A stretch of 64,000 nt of DNA from Neoscytalidium dimidiatum (taxonomy: Eukaryota > Ascomycota > Dothideomycetes > Botryosphaeriales > Botryosphaeriaceae). The notes under the pieces are model-generated. The model was given only the letters and a program-made list of their open reading frames with translations, ran no database searches and was not told where the DNA came from. The translations under genes were made by a program, and so were the position numbers. Of this stretch, positions 1 through 11,133 are shown one piece after another (the first letter of the stretch is position 1; each line of letters begins with the position of its first letter). The stretch is from positions 2,666,001-2,730,000 of the forward strand of contig CM074702.1 of NCBI GenBank assembly GCA_037367355.1, in the 5' to 3' direction.

Positions 1-82
1 CATTGTTGAAGCAGCTTCGCTTGGGGTGCGGCGGGCCGTCGCCAAGGACGGGCTGTATTCTTCGCTCTTCGACACTACAGGG

Positions 83-1188
83 TCACTCCAGCAGGTACTC
101 TGGAGACCTGAGATCCACCCATCCCAGATTCGGCTCCGACTGCTTCCAGCCCAACCGGTCCTTAACCACCTGGGGATACGTCCTGACGTCCTCCATCGGA
201 TACGAGAGGAAAGAGACTTCCTGCGTCACCGTCAGCGCGTGCTTCGGCCGTGCGGTCTCCGCTGACAAGGCCAACCTCCTGTCTGTACACGCCGGAGCAG
301 CAGAACATGATGTGCATCGTCCTGCTGCCGTCCTTTTGGCTGTACTCGCCACCGCCGTGATACAAGCTCCCGAGCATGACGCAAGCCTCGCCGGCCTCCA
401 GCGACGCATCGACAACACCCTTGGTGCCGTCGGGGCCAAATTCGGGCTCTTGGTCGCCCCACAGGTGGCTGCCGGGGACGACTCTCGTCGCGCCGTTCTC
501 GCGGTAAGTGTCGCAGCCGGGCACGAAGAGACCCATGAGCATGTCACGGTTGGGGTGGTACGCATCAGCGGGGGCGTGGCGAGCGTGATGGTTCTTGTCG
601 TCTCTATGGAGGCGTTGGGCTGGAGTGCCCGGCTGGATATCCATGGTGATGGCGATGGAGAGCAGCGGTCGCGACACGTTGACGGACGGCTCGCTGCCGT
701 ACCAGCACCTCGTCGTCAGGGTGAGGAAGTGCTCGACCAGATCCTGTTTGCGGGACGACGTTGGCCAATCGGGGATTTTCAAATGCGACGAAGATTACCG
801 CACGAGGCAGAAATCCACGGCGGGCGGCGAATGGGAAGGCTGGATTACCTGGTACAGCGGGTCGGCGAAGAAGCGCTCTCGCACCGTCCGGCTCCTGCCG
901 ACCAGACGGGTGCAGGTCTTGGTCTTCCCCTCCAAGGCTGGACGGATTTGGCGTTGGCGAAGCTTGCTCGAGAGGAGGCGCCGTGGCGGCTGTGCACTCA
1001 CCTCCGACCTCGGTGCCCTTGTCCTCGGCGTCGAGATAGGGTTGGACTTCGCGCTTGGCCTGGGCCAGGGTGTCGAGGTCGGTGAAGTTCTGGACGATGA
1101 CGCAGCCATCCCTCTCGAGGGCGGAGATGAAGTCGGCGCGCGGGGCCGAGTAGGGGATGCGCTGGATGGAGGGCGTTGGAGAGGGCAT
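83..1188 (-). CDS. Phytanoyl-CoA dioxygenase (PhyH) family oxygenase, 4 exons, 293 aa
   Basis: Four exons (1188-1002, 937-849, 743-276, 220-83) join in frame to 293 aa; all introns are GT-AG. The protein begins MPSPTPSIQ. It carries the Fe(II)/2-oxoglutarate dioxygenase facial triad of the PhyH family: an HxD in the motif LHRDDKNHH, about residue 145, and the distal His in GSLYHGGGEYS. The motif NGATRVVPGSHLW between them is the usual PhyH core and supplies the Arg/Ser region. The family hydroxylates an acyl-CoA or a secondary-metabolite substrate using O2 and 2-oxoglutarate; the substrate cannot be read from sequence. No signal peptide or membrane segment is seen, so it is probably cytosolic or peroxisomal. 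It is divergent from the gene at 2595. The last intron has a weak donor (GTTGGC), so that junction is the least certain. Confidence 0.85.
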
Positions 1189-2594
1189 GGTGGATTGCGC
1201 CGGCGGCCGCAGCAGCAGGAAAAAGGCGAGGGCTAGCGGGTGCTGGTGGCAGGCACTGGGGGGCACTGGCGGGCGGGACTGGCTTCTTTGGGGACGTTTT
1301 AGAGTGCTACGGCAAGGATTATAATGCTGATGCCTGGCGGGGAGCAGAGCGAAGTTCCCGATCGCGTCGGTCGGCCGGGCCGCCCTATCGCGCTGCACCG
1401 CATATACGTGTGGGCCGACGGTTACGTGAAACGGCCAATGCGCAGAAGACGGCTGCTGAGCGGCTGCGACGCGATGCGACGCGTTGGCGGGTGCGAGTCG
1501 CGCGACGCGAAGGCGAGACGAAGAGCGGGCGGGGAGCGAGGAGCACGAGCGGGTCTGCAGCAGATATCCGAGCGTGTGAGAGAGAAAGAGAGAGAAAGAG
1601 ATAGAGAGAGGGGGAGGGGCCTGAGGTTCGAAGTTCCCCAGATCGGCCGGACCGAGGAGCAGCCACGGACGAGGTGGGACGAGATGGGAGGTGGGATCGC
1701 TCTGTGGCTCCGCGGCGCTCGCTCGTCGTCGCGTCCGCGTGGCTGTGGCTGAGGGCCGGGCGCGTGTGGGTCCGCCTCTCTTCGCGCGTCGCAGGGCGCC
1801 TTCCAGAGGGATTTTCCACCTCCTCTTCCGTCGACAGTATTCTCTCGCTGGTGGCCTGACGTTGATGTTTCGGGGGCGATCCGAGTGGTCGTCTCACCAT
1901 GATAGCGACGATCGGGGGGCCGGAGGCCGTGGGCGTGGGCGCGGGCGTGGGCGACGCGGCGCAGAGACTGAGGCTTGGGAGCCGCTCCCCGGGGCTGTGC
2001 TCACTCTCGCTCGTCTCGCACGTTCACACGTTCGCTCTCGCTCTCCGCTCCACAGCGCGAGTCACCGACCGCAGCGAAGCAGGACGCGACGCGCACGCTC
2101 GCCCGCGTTTCCCCTCACGCCCCGCGCTTGGCCGGCCCACCGCGACCGCCGCGAGCGAGGAAACGGCGCGCGATCGCTGATGATGGGAGGCTGACGAAGA
2201 TATATCCCGCCGGCGCGAGCAGACGCGTGGCTTGGCGGGTTTCTATTCCTGCAGCGCACGCCGGGACGGTTGGCGGTTGGTCGCGGATGCTGATCGAGCC
2301 GACGGGAGACAGGCAGCCAGAGAGGCGGGCGCGCGTCATCAGCCCCCCCCGCCCGGCCGCAGCCAGGCCGCCCGGCCGCTCCCTGCCTTCTTCCCACAGC
2401 CTCGCACTATTCGCGCCTGCGACATCCCATAATGCCGCCGCTGTCCCCGTCGCGCGCCCCCTCTCACTCGCTCCCTCACCAGCGCTCATCTCGTCCTCTG
2501 CTCCGCTCCTCCTCCTCTTCTTCTTCTTCGTCGACGTCCTCGTCGTCCTCGTCCTCCTCTCGCTCGCTCCTCGCCGACGGCGTAACATGACGCG
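1189..2594. promoter_or_regulatory. Shared upstream region of divergent genes
   Basis: This 1.4 kb lies between two divergently transcribed genes and contains no convincing gene. It holds a GA-rich microsatellite at about 1577-1612 and a long pyrimidine (TCC/TCT) tract at about 2508-2575, directly before the start codon at 2595. CT-rich tracts of this kind are common in fungal core promoters. No TATA box stands out. Confidence 0.5.
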
Positions 2595-4375
2595 ATGCTC
2601 GACGAGAACCTCCCCAGTACGTCGTCCCTCGCGCCCGTCCGCCGCCGCCGCCAAGCGCCAATCCCACTGACCGTCCCGCAGCCTTCTTTCTGAAAGCCTC
2701 GCCCGACGGCGTCAAGCACCACGAGGCCTACTACTTCGCCCAGCACGGCTCCGAGCCCGAGCCGACCTACACCTTGAAGCACCCCGACCCCACCCTGCCC
2801 GACGGCAAGAACATCTACGCCGCCGGCCTCTTCGACGCCTTCAACCCCGACGTCCTCTACGGCGAGGTCTACATCAAGCCCGAGTGGTCCTACCCGACCC
2901 TCTCGCAGGAGGAGATCAGGAGGAATGGCGGCGTCGCTCCTCCCCCGCAGCCGATTCTGCCCACCGAGTTCACCATACAGCTGTACGACCCCGACCAGCA
3001 GGTCGTCGTCCGCCAGAAGAGCGGCTCGTGGGGCGGCACCGCGAGCTACGAGTTCAGCATGCCCCAGAACACCTTCCGCCTGCCCAGCGCCTCCACCCTG
3101 GACCGCTCGCTGAACGACCCCGCCGCCGACATCACAACCCCGAAGATCAATTTCGTGTGGAGGAGGGAAGGCAAGCTGTCCAAGGACCTGTCGTGCTTCA
3201 TGACCGGCAAGTCGACCGACCCGGCCAAGAAGAAGAAGAAGAAGATGAAAGAACCCGACATTGCCGTCGCCCTCTTCCGGGCCCTGCGTGAAGTCACCGT
3301 CTACGAGTCCAACCTGTACCGCGTGGAGATGGAGGATCCCAAGGGCCTGGAGATCGTGCTGCTGCTCGCCGCCTCCACCATCAGGGACCTGTACTTCGGC
3401 CAGATCAACGAGACCTTCAACGTCGGCGACGCCGCCGTGAGGAAGACCACCGGCGGCCTCCTGGGACGCAAGAAGTCGCTGCCGCTGGACAAGTCGCTCA
3501 TGGCCTCCGGCGCCCTGCCCGCCGCCCGTCCCGCGCCCGTCGCCGCCGCCCAGAGCGCCCCTCCGCCGGGGCCCGCAGCGGCCCCGCGGCCATCCCAGCC
3601 GTCGCGCTCCGACCTCAAGCGCCAGTCGCTCCCGCCGCTGCAGACCGGTCCGTCTCAGCGCCGGGACGAGCCGCAGCCGAAGCTCGACCCGCGCGCCCAG
3701 TGGGAGATCGACGCCGAGCACACGCGGCTCAAGCTGGCGCAGGCAGCCGAAGCGCGCGAGCGGCGGCGCGCAGAGGAAGCCGAGGTGCGCGAGCGGCAGC
3801 GCGCCGAGGAGGCCGAGCAGCGCCGCCTGCGCAAGATGGTCGAGGCCGAGGAGAAGCAGCGCCGCAAGAAGGCCGCCGAGGTCGACCGCGAGACGGAGCG
3901 CCTGCGCCGCAAGTACGGCACCCAGGAGAACCTGCTCGCGCCCACCGCCGGCGGCGGCGGCAGCGGCCACTACAACCCGCACCGCCACTCCGTCCACGGC
4001 ATGCCGGGGCCCTCGCAGCGCCAGCCCGGCCCCTCGCGCCCGGCGCCCGCCCCCGTCCCTCGCCTGTCGAACGGCCTCTTCCCCAGCCAGTCGCCCCGCC
4101 CGACCGGCCCGCCGCAGCACATGTTCGCCCCGCCGCGCCCGCACCAGCGTCCCCCCCAGCCCAGGCCCCAGCAGCCGCCGGGAGCGGGCGTCGGCGGCAG
4201 CTGGCACCGGCCCGCCGTCAGCCAGAGCGCCTACTTCGGCGGCGGCGGCGCCCTGCGCCCGGACGAGGGCAAGAAGCTCAAGCAACCGAAGAAGAGCTTC
4301 TTCGGCTTGCGGAGCTCCGGCGGAGACGACCAGGGGAAGGGGAAGCTGTCGAAGAAGCAGAGTAGTCTGTGGTGA
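2595..4375 (+). CDS. Conserved fungal protein with charged coiled coil and Pro-rich tail, 571 aa
   Basis: A 22-nt first exon (2595-2616, MLDENLP) is spliced over a 65-nt intron to 2682-4375, giving 571 aa. The first 235 residues look folded and conserved in type (YYFAQHGSEPEP, GEVYIKPEWSYPTLS, FTIQLYDPDQQVVVRQ) but I do not recognise a named domain. A lysine run (AKKKKKKMKE) sits near residue 190. An Arg/Glu-rich coiled coil of about 70 residues follows near 350-420, with repeated ERRRAEEAE/RERQRAEEAE units. A proline-rich disordered stretch (430-530) and a basic tail (KKLKQPKKSFFGLRSSG) complete it. No signal peptide or membrane segment is evident. A scaffold or cytoskeleton-associated role would fit the architecture but is only inference. 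The first exon was chosen because it extends the reading frame through a clean GTACGT...CCGCAG intron. Confidence 0.75.
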
Positions 4376-4959
4376 TGCGATGTGATTTGACTGGGAGCGA
4401 AGAAAAAAGAGAGAGGGAGGAATACATTACGCTCCCTGGTTTTTTTTTTTTTTTTTAATGTGAGGGGGTTTGAGGGTTTTGCCTGCTGCCTCTTAGGGAT
4501 TGGGCGCGCATGACGAGGGAACGGCGTTTTGGTCGGCATTTGGGTCGTTGGGGGGTTCTGAGTTTTCGTTCATACCCGGGTTTCGGCGTCTTTCTTTTTG
4601 AGTGGCATGGGACTCGAGGCGGACTGCCGCGCCTCTCCTACTTCGCACGCGCAGGCTCTCCCTCCTGTGCGGAAGACGGGAAAATTGAGAATGAAAATGA
4701 GAATACAAACAAAATCAGATGGCTGTGCTCGTGACTTCGAAACGGGGTTCGCGTTCGTATGCTGTCGCTGGCAGAAGCCGTCGTCGCCGTGAAGCGAGGG
4801 ATGCCTCACGCAGCAAGTCAGGCCGCTTACCGCGTGGAGATTGCTGAGAAGGTGAATTGGCTCCGCCAGGGTCATGTCGCAGCCAGACGCGTCCGACGCG
4901 ACGGAGCGATGTTCGGCTGCGCGGCGCATCGCGTGCTCGCGTGGTCGGGAAATGCACTT
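4376..4959. other. Intergenic, 3' region with poly-T tract
   Basis: No gene is seen. A run of 17 T at 4440-4456 follows the upstream stop codon by about 65 bases. The rest is unremarkable spacer down to the eroded end of the P450 relic on the opposite strand. Confidence 0.5.
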
Positions 4960-6130
4960 TCGAGCCGCCCGGCGACGCCGCGCATTGCTTCGCCTGCCAA
5001 CCCGGCCGGCGGAGACGTGGTGGAAGAGGCGTCGCTTCGCGCGGATCTCGACCAGCGGTCCCCATCGCCACCTCATGCTGGCCGTGTCCGAACGCGAACA
5101 TTTCCTGGGACGTTGTGACGAAATGCCACTTGCTCCCGTGTCCTTCCTCCGTCCGCAGCCGCGGAAACCGATGCCCGTCGAACTCGTCAGGTTTGTCAAA
5201 GAAAGCGGGGTCACGTAGCGCAATGCTGGGCACGCAGATGGTGGATCCGGTGGGTAGGACGGTGCCATCGGAGAGAGTGACTTGCTCGAGAACCTTGCGC
5301 CTCGCAGCCAACACCTCGAGGGGATTGAGGCGCTGGCTTTCTTAATCACCGAGTCCATAAGCTGCAGCTTCGGCAGGCTCGTCTTCTTCCAGCCGCCGCC
5401 GCCGTCGCCGCCGTCCGTGGACTGCGGGCCCAGCACGTCGACGATCTCCTCGCGCAGCCCATCGATGAGCTCCGGCCGTGCCACGAGATCGAATAGGGCG
5501 TTCGAGAGGGTCGCTGAGGCCGTGTGGGTCGCGACCACCGTCAGGGCGAGTTGGGTGCACACCGGATCGAACTGTGCCTTCTCTGCCCTCGCAACCTCTG
5601 TGAACCATCCCTACGCGTCGCTGGCCCTCTCCCGCGAGTTCATGGATTCCGCCCGGCTTTTGAGTACGGGAGGAAGCAGCGCTCGGGCGGCCCTGTTGGT
5701 TCGGTACAGCGTCCGTCCTTCGACCGTAAAGTATTGCAGGAGCGGACGAAAGGCTCGCGGCATCACGCGAAGGGCCTTTTGAGCGGCGACGAGTTCCACG
5801 GTGTAGTTCGCTCCGACTCGTAGCCATTCCTTGTTGCGGCAGAGCGTGTGGCCCGAGAAAGCTCTGGCGGACATTTGAGAGACAATCTCAGTCATTGTGG
5901 CATGGACGGGAGCGCCCATCGTGCGCCACTCTGCCGTAGAATTCAGTTGGAAAATCCAAAGTTGGGTGTGTTGTGGAAAATCTTAGCCGAACTTGGAGGG
6001 ACGAGTTGGGAGATGCTGTCAGCCGCTTCTTCGGACAGGGCCACCGTGAGGCTTGCTGGGCACCGGTCAGTCCGGCCGCGGTTGGATAGACAGCATAATG
6101 CCTCGCATACTCAGCGACTGACTTAGTTTG
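4960..6130 (-). pseudogene. Cytochrome P450 relic, CYP68/CYP503-like, with several frame breaks
   Basis: P450 segments can be followed on the minus strand in the correct order but in different frames. In order they are: a helix-C to F stretch near 5900-5640 (TEIVSQMSARAFSG, ANYTVELVAAQKALRVMP); the I-helix type seen in ent-kaurene-oxidase-like P450s near 5560-5400 (VVATHTASATLSNALFDLV, then ELIDGLREEIVDVLG); the K-helix; the segment LSDGTVLPTGSTICVPSIALRD near 5270-5210; and the start of the heme loop MFAFGHGQH near 5095-5070. A one-base deletion at about 5340 breaks the frame inside the ExxR helix. The heme-ligand cysteine is absent: after FGHGQH the sequence no longer matches. A stop interrupts the part near 5950. 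The gene is therefore non-functional as read. It is divergent from the regulator at 6493. Confidence 0.8.
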
Positions 6131-6492
6131 GTCCTGACGGTGTTGACTAATAGTAATTGAGCTCGATGGTGCGATGCAAGGTCCCGTATGGGATGTGGCC
6201 CGTTCGGAGAACATGAACTTGGATTGGCGTAGCGAGGCTATGAGTGACGTCAGCAGGCGAATGAGGCGCTGGAGGGGTTCAAGTTATGCAATTTGTTGAC
6301 GGTTGCGCCAAAGAGTCCTTCGCCTGGTGATGTACGCTCTACTTGTCGTTATCCGACCCAAAGCACGGGCCGTCGGGAAAGCCCCTCCAGCGCCGGGAAA
6401 ACCCCGCTCGAGCGTCGACTTGCTCGCCTGCTTGCTTCTCGGTCCAAACCCTCTCCGTCGCAAAAAGCCCGCCTCGCTCTTCCGATCCGTCC

Positions 6493-8711
6493 ATGTCAGC
6501 TCCATCCGTCTCAAATGCCTCGCATGACGGCTCGCTGGCTGGTGCCTTTACACAGGGACACCAGTGCTCCCAATGCGGGAAAATATACGCGCGCCGCACG
6601 CATCTGCGCAGGCATGAATCCTCGCGTAAGATGCAGTGTCGTTCCAGCCCATCTGCTGCTTACGTGCTGTGATTAGACGGCGCAAGTCGGCCTGTTCGTT
6701 GCCCGTTTTGTGACAGGACGTTTGCGAGGACGTCAGTCGAAGAATCGCAACAGTCACGCATCCACTGATCTGCTCTCCAGGGATGGTCTTCGCCGCCACA
6801 CCGGAAAATGCCCAAAGGGAAATGGCCGTTCCCTTCCTCTGAGTATCAAACGCGGCAGAAAGCTGGAGGCTTGTGATGGGTGCTCGACCAGTAAAGTACT
6901 ATGCGACAAGAAGATTCCCTGCCAGCGTTGCTCGTCTCGAGGTCTAACCTGTTCCTACTCTCGCCGCAAACCCGCAAGCTCTAGCCCGTCTACTAGCAAC
7001 GACCCGTGTTCTTCGGCCGCATCTGATCTGTCTTGTCAGGCAGATGATGACACACGAGGAAATGGAATGCCGCTACTGCTAAGCCTTACAGACCCCGCTG
7101 CGTCGTCGATGGCTGAGGCCCTCGCTCTCGAGGGAGTGGGACTTCGGGCTCGGTCCACAGACACCCCCGAACCGTCTTTAGATGGTTCAGGGTTCTTCGG
7201 TCAGCGTTCGCCCGGTCTTTCCAGCTTCTATTTGTCGGAAAGTGAAGATGGAACTCGGAGACCGTTCTACCGGGCGACCGCCGACGCAAGCACCGCGAGC
7301 ACTTCAAATCTGTCCTTCACTGAACCACACTCGCACGAGCTGAACGCTCGAATGAGCGCCATCGTATCTGAGCTCTCGCAGGCCTCTGGCTCCACCCAAA
7401 ACACTACCGATGGACACAATTTCGACGTGAACCTGGCCAGGCGCGTTTTCAGCTCGGAGAACTTGTCCGAATTCACCGCCACCTACTTCAAGACCCTGCA
7501 CCCACACTTCCCCCTACTACACCGGCCGACGTTCCGCCCGCAGCACGCTTCCTCGCCCCTCCTCCTCGCAGTCTTCCTGGCCGGTGCCGCCGCGTCGGCG
7601 CCGCGCGACCACGCGCTCTCCGCGCGCCAGTTCTTCCACGTCGGCGAGCGCTACGTCTACCGCTGCTTGGACGCCTTCCTCTCGCATCGCCCCGACATCC
7701 TGGATGCAGGAAGCGTCGAGCTCCTCCAGGCAGCGCTTCTCATCAACTCCATCCTGACCCAGGTCACCGACGCCGGGATACGGCGAAGGGTGCGGACGCA
7801 GAGGCACCCGCAGCTCGTGGCGGCGCTGCGGCTCTCCAAGATCCTCGGGACGAGGCACGACCGGGCCTCGAAGCATGACTGGAACGCGTTCGTTGCGAGC
7901 GAGGCCCGGGTGAGGTACGTGAGGCGCGGGAATGGGAGAACAACAGTCACCGCGGTGGAACCCTGCGAGCGGCTGAAAGAGAAAAGACGATCCGCTGACC
8001 GTATGCATCGCGACTTTTGCAGGCTCGGGTCGTTCGCATTTCTTTGGGACTGCTACGCCACCATTAGCTCCAACAGCCCCCCTCAGATGGCGCCGGCCGA
8101 GATGCGAGGAGACATGCCTTGCAGCGAGCGCCTGCACGAGGCCGAGACGGCGTCCGAGTTCGCCTACCTGCAGCCCACGGAGCACGATCACGGCTGCCAG
8201 CGACCGCTGAGAGACTTGGTCGCGGCGCTGTTCGAGGATGAGTGGCGGGCGAGCTCCCAAGCCTGGGTGATGAGAGCCACGACTCAGCCTCGCCTGCTCC
8301 TGCTGATATGTGGTAAGTCCCCTATTCACCGTTTTCCAAGAATAAAGTCACGCTGTTTTGGAGCGAAGTAGTAACGTGGATAAAGCCGTTCACACCGTCT
8401 TGTCCCAGAATCGGGCGAGTCTCTTGGGGCAGACGACGCTGAAGTCGGTCTGGTTTGCCACTGAGCGCTGGAGACAGATGTTCGATCGGGAACGCGAAGC
8501 TAGCTCGCGCCTAGCGCAGTACCGTCATCTTGACACCCCGTTCACAGATCGTTCCTTGGAGTTCTGGCGGCTTGCGCGGAAGCTCGTGCGGGAAATTCGG
8601 GCAAGGGGTGACGGTTGTGAGTACTTGAAGAACATTGGAGACGACTCTTATCAGTCCTTTCGTTCCTTTCTGTTAGCAGAAGAAGAAACAGGGCAAGGCG
8701 CAATGCGATGA
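6493..8711 (+). CDS. C2H2 + Zn2Cys6 fungal transcription factor, 5 exons, 645 aa
   Basis: Exons 6493-6625, 6677-6731, 6781-7914, 8023-8312 and 8386-8711 join in frame to 645 aa. Two zinc fingers come first: CSQCGKIYARRTHLRRHESSH (a perfect C-x2-C-x12-H-x3-H, last His created by splicing) and CPFCDRTFARTDGLRRHTGKC (C2HC), at about residues 25-73. A Zn2Cys6 binuclear cluster follows at 94-122 (ACDGCSTSKVLCDKKIPCQRC...LTC). A Ser-rich linker leads to the fungal-specific transcription factor domain (FTATYFKTLHPHFPLLHRPTF). It would act in the nucleus as a DNA-binding regulator. An upstream in-frame ATG at 6343 would add 50 low-complexity residues; I chose 6493 because the shorter form starts just before the fingers. 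The 7915-8022 intron lacks stops, so retention is possible. Its neighbours are a broken P450 and a broken nitrilase, so it may be the last intact member of that cluster. Confidence 0.8.
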
Positions 8712-9166
8712 ACCTTTCCTCTCTGCGTAAAGGATGACACTGGCTCGCCTTACCGTGATGTCGACGTGTACCTCGCATCTAAAAGCGGAAAGGAACATGG
8801 TTTGAAAATAATTGCAGGGCGTCGATCAAGAAACTGGCTTGTTGTAACAGAGTGTACTCGTTACGGGCCTCCACTAGCAGAACCTTACGGAGCGACGGTA
8901 CTACTTACTATCCAACAGATGGAGAGACCTCCATAGTTACTAAGAACGGCTGCTAGCCTGGAAATGACCTCCCACTTGATTCGACGCCACTCGGTCGACC
9001 GCACATCCGACCCTGACTGTCACAACGGTCTGCTCAGCTCCCGCGCATGAATCCGCCGAGCGCGTCGGCTCGCACAAATCTCTCAAAAGAGTTGAAGACT
9101 TTCCGACATGGCCACGCGTGGCCTCCGCCTACTAAATCATGTAGCTCTTGGATGCAACAGCTGGTT
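8712..9166. other. Intergenic spacer between convergent genes
   Basis: This 455 bp lies between the 3' end of the regulator and the 3' end of the nitrilase relic. I see no gene, repeat or recognisable signal. Confidence 0.4.
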
Positions 9167-10094
9167 CTACGCCTGGATATTCGATAAGAGCTCATCCATC
9201 GGCACCGTATTCTTCAGCACGAACGTCCCCTCCACCTTCGGCACGCTCTCCGGCCATGCTCCCTCGATCTGTTGCAGCACGCCCCAGCTCTGCTCACCGT
9301 TCACATCATAAGGCTGCTGACGGAACGCGCTCGCGTCCACCGACGCGTACAACATCGGCTGTTCTTCGTACCCCACGTCCGCCTCCAGCGTCTCCCAGTA
9401 CTGGGCGTCGCGGTCGTTCGCGCACGGCATGTAGAGGAACGCCGCGACGTGCAGGTCCTCGCTCTGCGCCTGCATCGGGAACGTCATCGACGGGTGGAAG
9501 TGCTCCCAGCACTCGAGGATGCCCCACCGGCCGTACTCGTCGGAGATAGGGACGACGCGCATCTCCGAGGGGGACCCGTCGCTGAAGAGGGAGCGTTCGA
9601 TGCCGGAGGGCCGCGGCTTGCGGCGAGGAGAGCGTGCCGGTGCGTGCTGTTGACCGCGAGCGAGTTCTCGATGTAGGACCGGGCGTGAGCGCTTTCGATC
9701 CAGGCGGCGTCGAAGCCTTTGGGGGTGGCTGCGGCGCGAGCCCGGGTCGGGCGTTGGCGCACCGTTTTCGCGCCGATGGCGGCGTCCCCTTGTCCCTCGC
9801 TCGATCCGCTGCCTGCTTCCCGAGACCTTCCGTGCCCGAGAAGAGCTTTCCCACTTACCCGGGGAACCACGGTTCGGGGAAGATGACCAAGTTGGCGCCG
9901 GCGGAGGCGGCGGTCGAGATCAATGACACGCCTCTAGCGACGGTGGCGTTGAGGTCGAACTCGACTTCCGTCCAGTCACTTTGCATGAAAGGCTCCGGCC
10001 AGTCGCCTGGAGGGACGCGGACAAGGGCGGCGGTAAGGTTGGTGTAGGGTGTAGTAGTGCTGTGGGCCGCTGGGTAAGCGTGGGAGAAGGGCAT
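9167..10094 (-). pseudogene. Nitrilase / carbon-nitrogen hydrolase relic with frameshift and internal deletion
   Basis: The order of nitrilase motifs is intact. The N-terminal AALVRVPPGDW region and the catalytic Glu in NLVIFPEPWFPG lie at about 10040-9860. A GTAAGT intron (about 9857-9736) follows, then KGFDAAWIESAHARSYIENSLAV (split across the motif, about 9730-9650). The Lys in RRKPRPSG is near 9620, and the nucleophile Cys in GILECWEHFHPSM near 9530-9500. The reading frame is broken twice. After the intron a run of five C holds one base too many for the family pattern PKG. Between NSTH and RRK about 50 residues expected for the family are missing and the frame changes at about 9625-9640. 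The C-terminal exon then reads to a normal end at 9167. Intact homologues convert a nitrile to an acid. As read, no functional enzyme is made. It is divergent from the broken regulator that follows. Confidence 0.8.
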
Positions 10095-10468
10095 GGCGGC
10101 GATGCCCGTGGGGAGAAGAGATAGGACTCACATTGTTCCTGCGCTCGGCTATTCGACCACGATTGATTTTTTTTTTTTTTTTATAAGAAAACGACCAGCA
10201 TCGTCGAGTGCCGCGTTGAACGGATTCGCGGGGGAAATTCTTGCCTTCTTATGCGTTGTAACCTGAGCCAAGAGATCGGCCGCCATGTGGATGCTGAATG
10301 TCAATTGTCTGACCACTCATCGCTGGCACCAGATAGGCTTTTTGCCAGCTTTGACGAAGGGGAGAAAGATGTGTCATGAAATCCGTGGCAGTGTGTATTT
10401 CATAGTCGTCATTCTCGAGCCATATATCTATGCGGAAGCGGAGCTCCCGCACTGGATCTGCCGAATAA
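10095..10468. promoter_or_regulatory. Shared upstream region of nitrilase relic and regulator relic
   Basis: This 374 bp separates the two divergent relics. A run of 17 T begins at about 10166. No palindromic CGG repeat of the kind bound by Zn2Cys6 proteins was found here. Confidence 0.4.
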
Positions 10469-11100
10469 GTGCCAGACTTGCCGATGATGCCGGCGGGCCG
10501 ACAACGCGAGTACTCCTATCAAACCCGCATGGATCCCGAGCTGAGAGACTCTGGTAGGACGAGCTATCCTCAGCTGGGCTCCATGAGCGAAGAAAACTCA
10601 TCCACGCCTCCTGACCATGCTAATGAATGCGGATCAAAACGCCAGCGGGTCTCTATGGCCTGAGCCATGCCGGAAGGGAAAACGCCGGGTAAGTTCCCTC
10701 CACCGTCTCCCGAGCTTACCGCCGTGGATGCGCTCAAACACTACCTGTTCGGTGCCCACGCCAACGTCTTTGCGTGCCGCCCTCTGTTTCTCCCTTCTGC
10801 TCTCACGATGCCATGGACTCATACCTTGATAGAAAAATAGTGACTGGCTACAGTGTGATTGCTTGAAGCCGGCGTGCTCACCGTGCCAAACGTATGCCAG
10901 AAGATGCGAGTACACAGGGGATCAGCCGCGAAAGAGGTACGCACAACATGCGCCATATAAGCGCTAATTACGGCACCTTCTGACTCGGTTACGTCAGGGC
11001 GAAATCCGGGGATCTGAAAGCCGAAATGGTCCGACTGAGAGAAATGGTGGACGACCTTCAAAGGCATCATCCAGAAACGGAGCCAATCCAAATCAAGGTG

Positions 11101-11133
<33 letters not shown>

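Noticed and set aside
2486..4285. A 599-codon open frame on the minus strand
   Set aside because: It is antisense to the coiled-coil protein; its composition mirrors the plus-strand gene and shows no domain.
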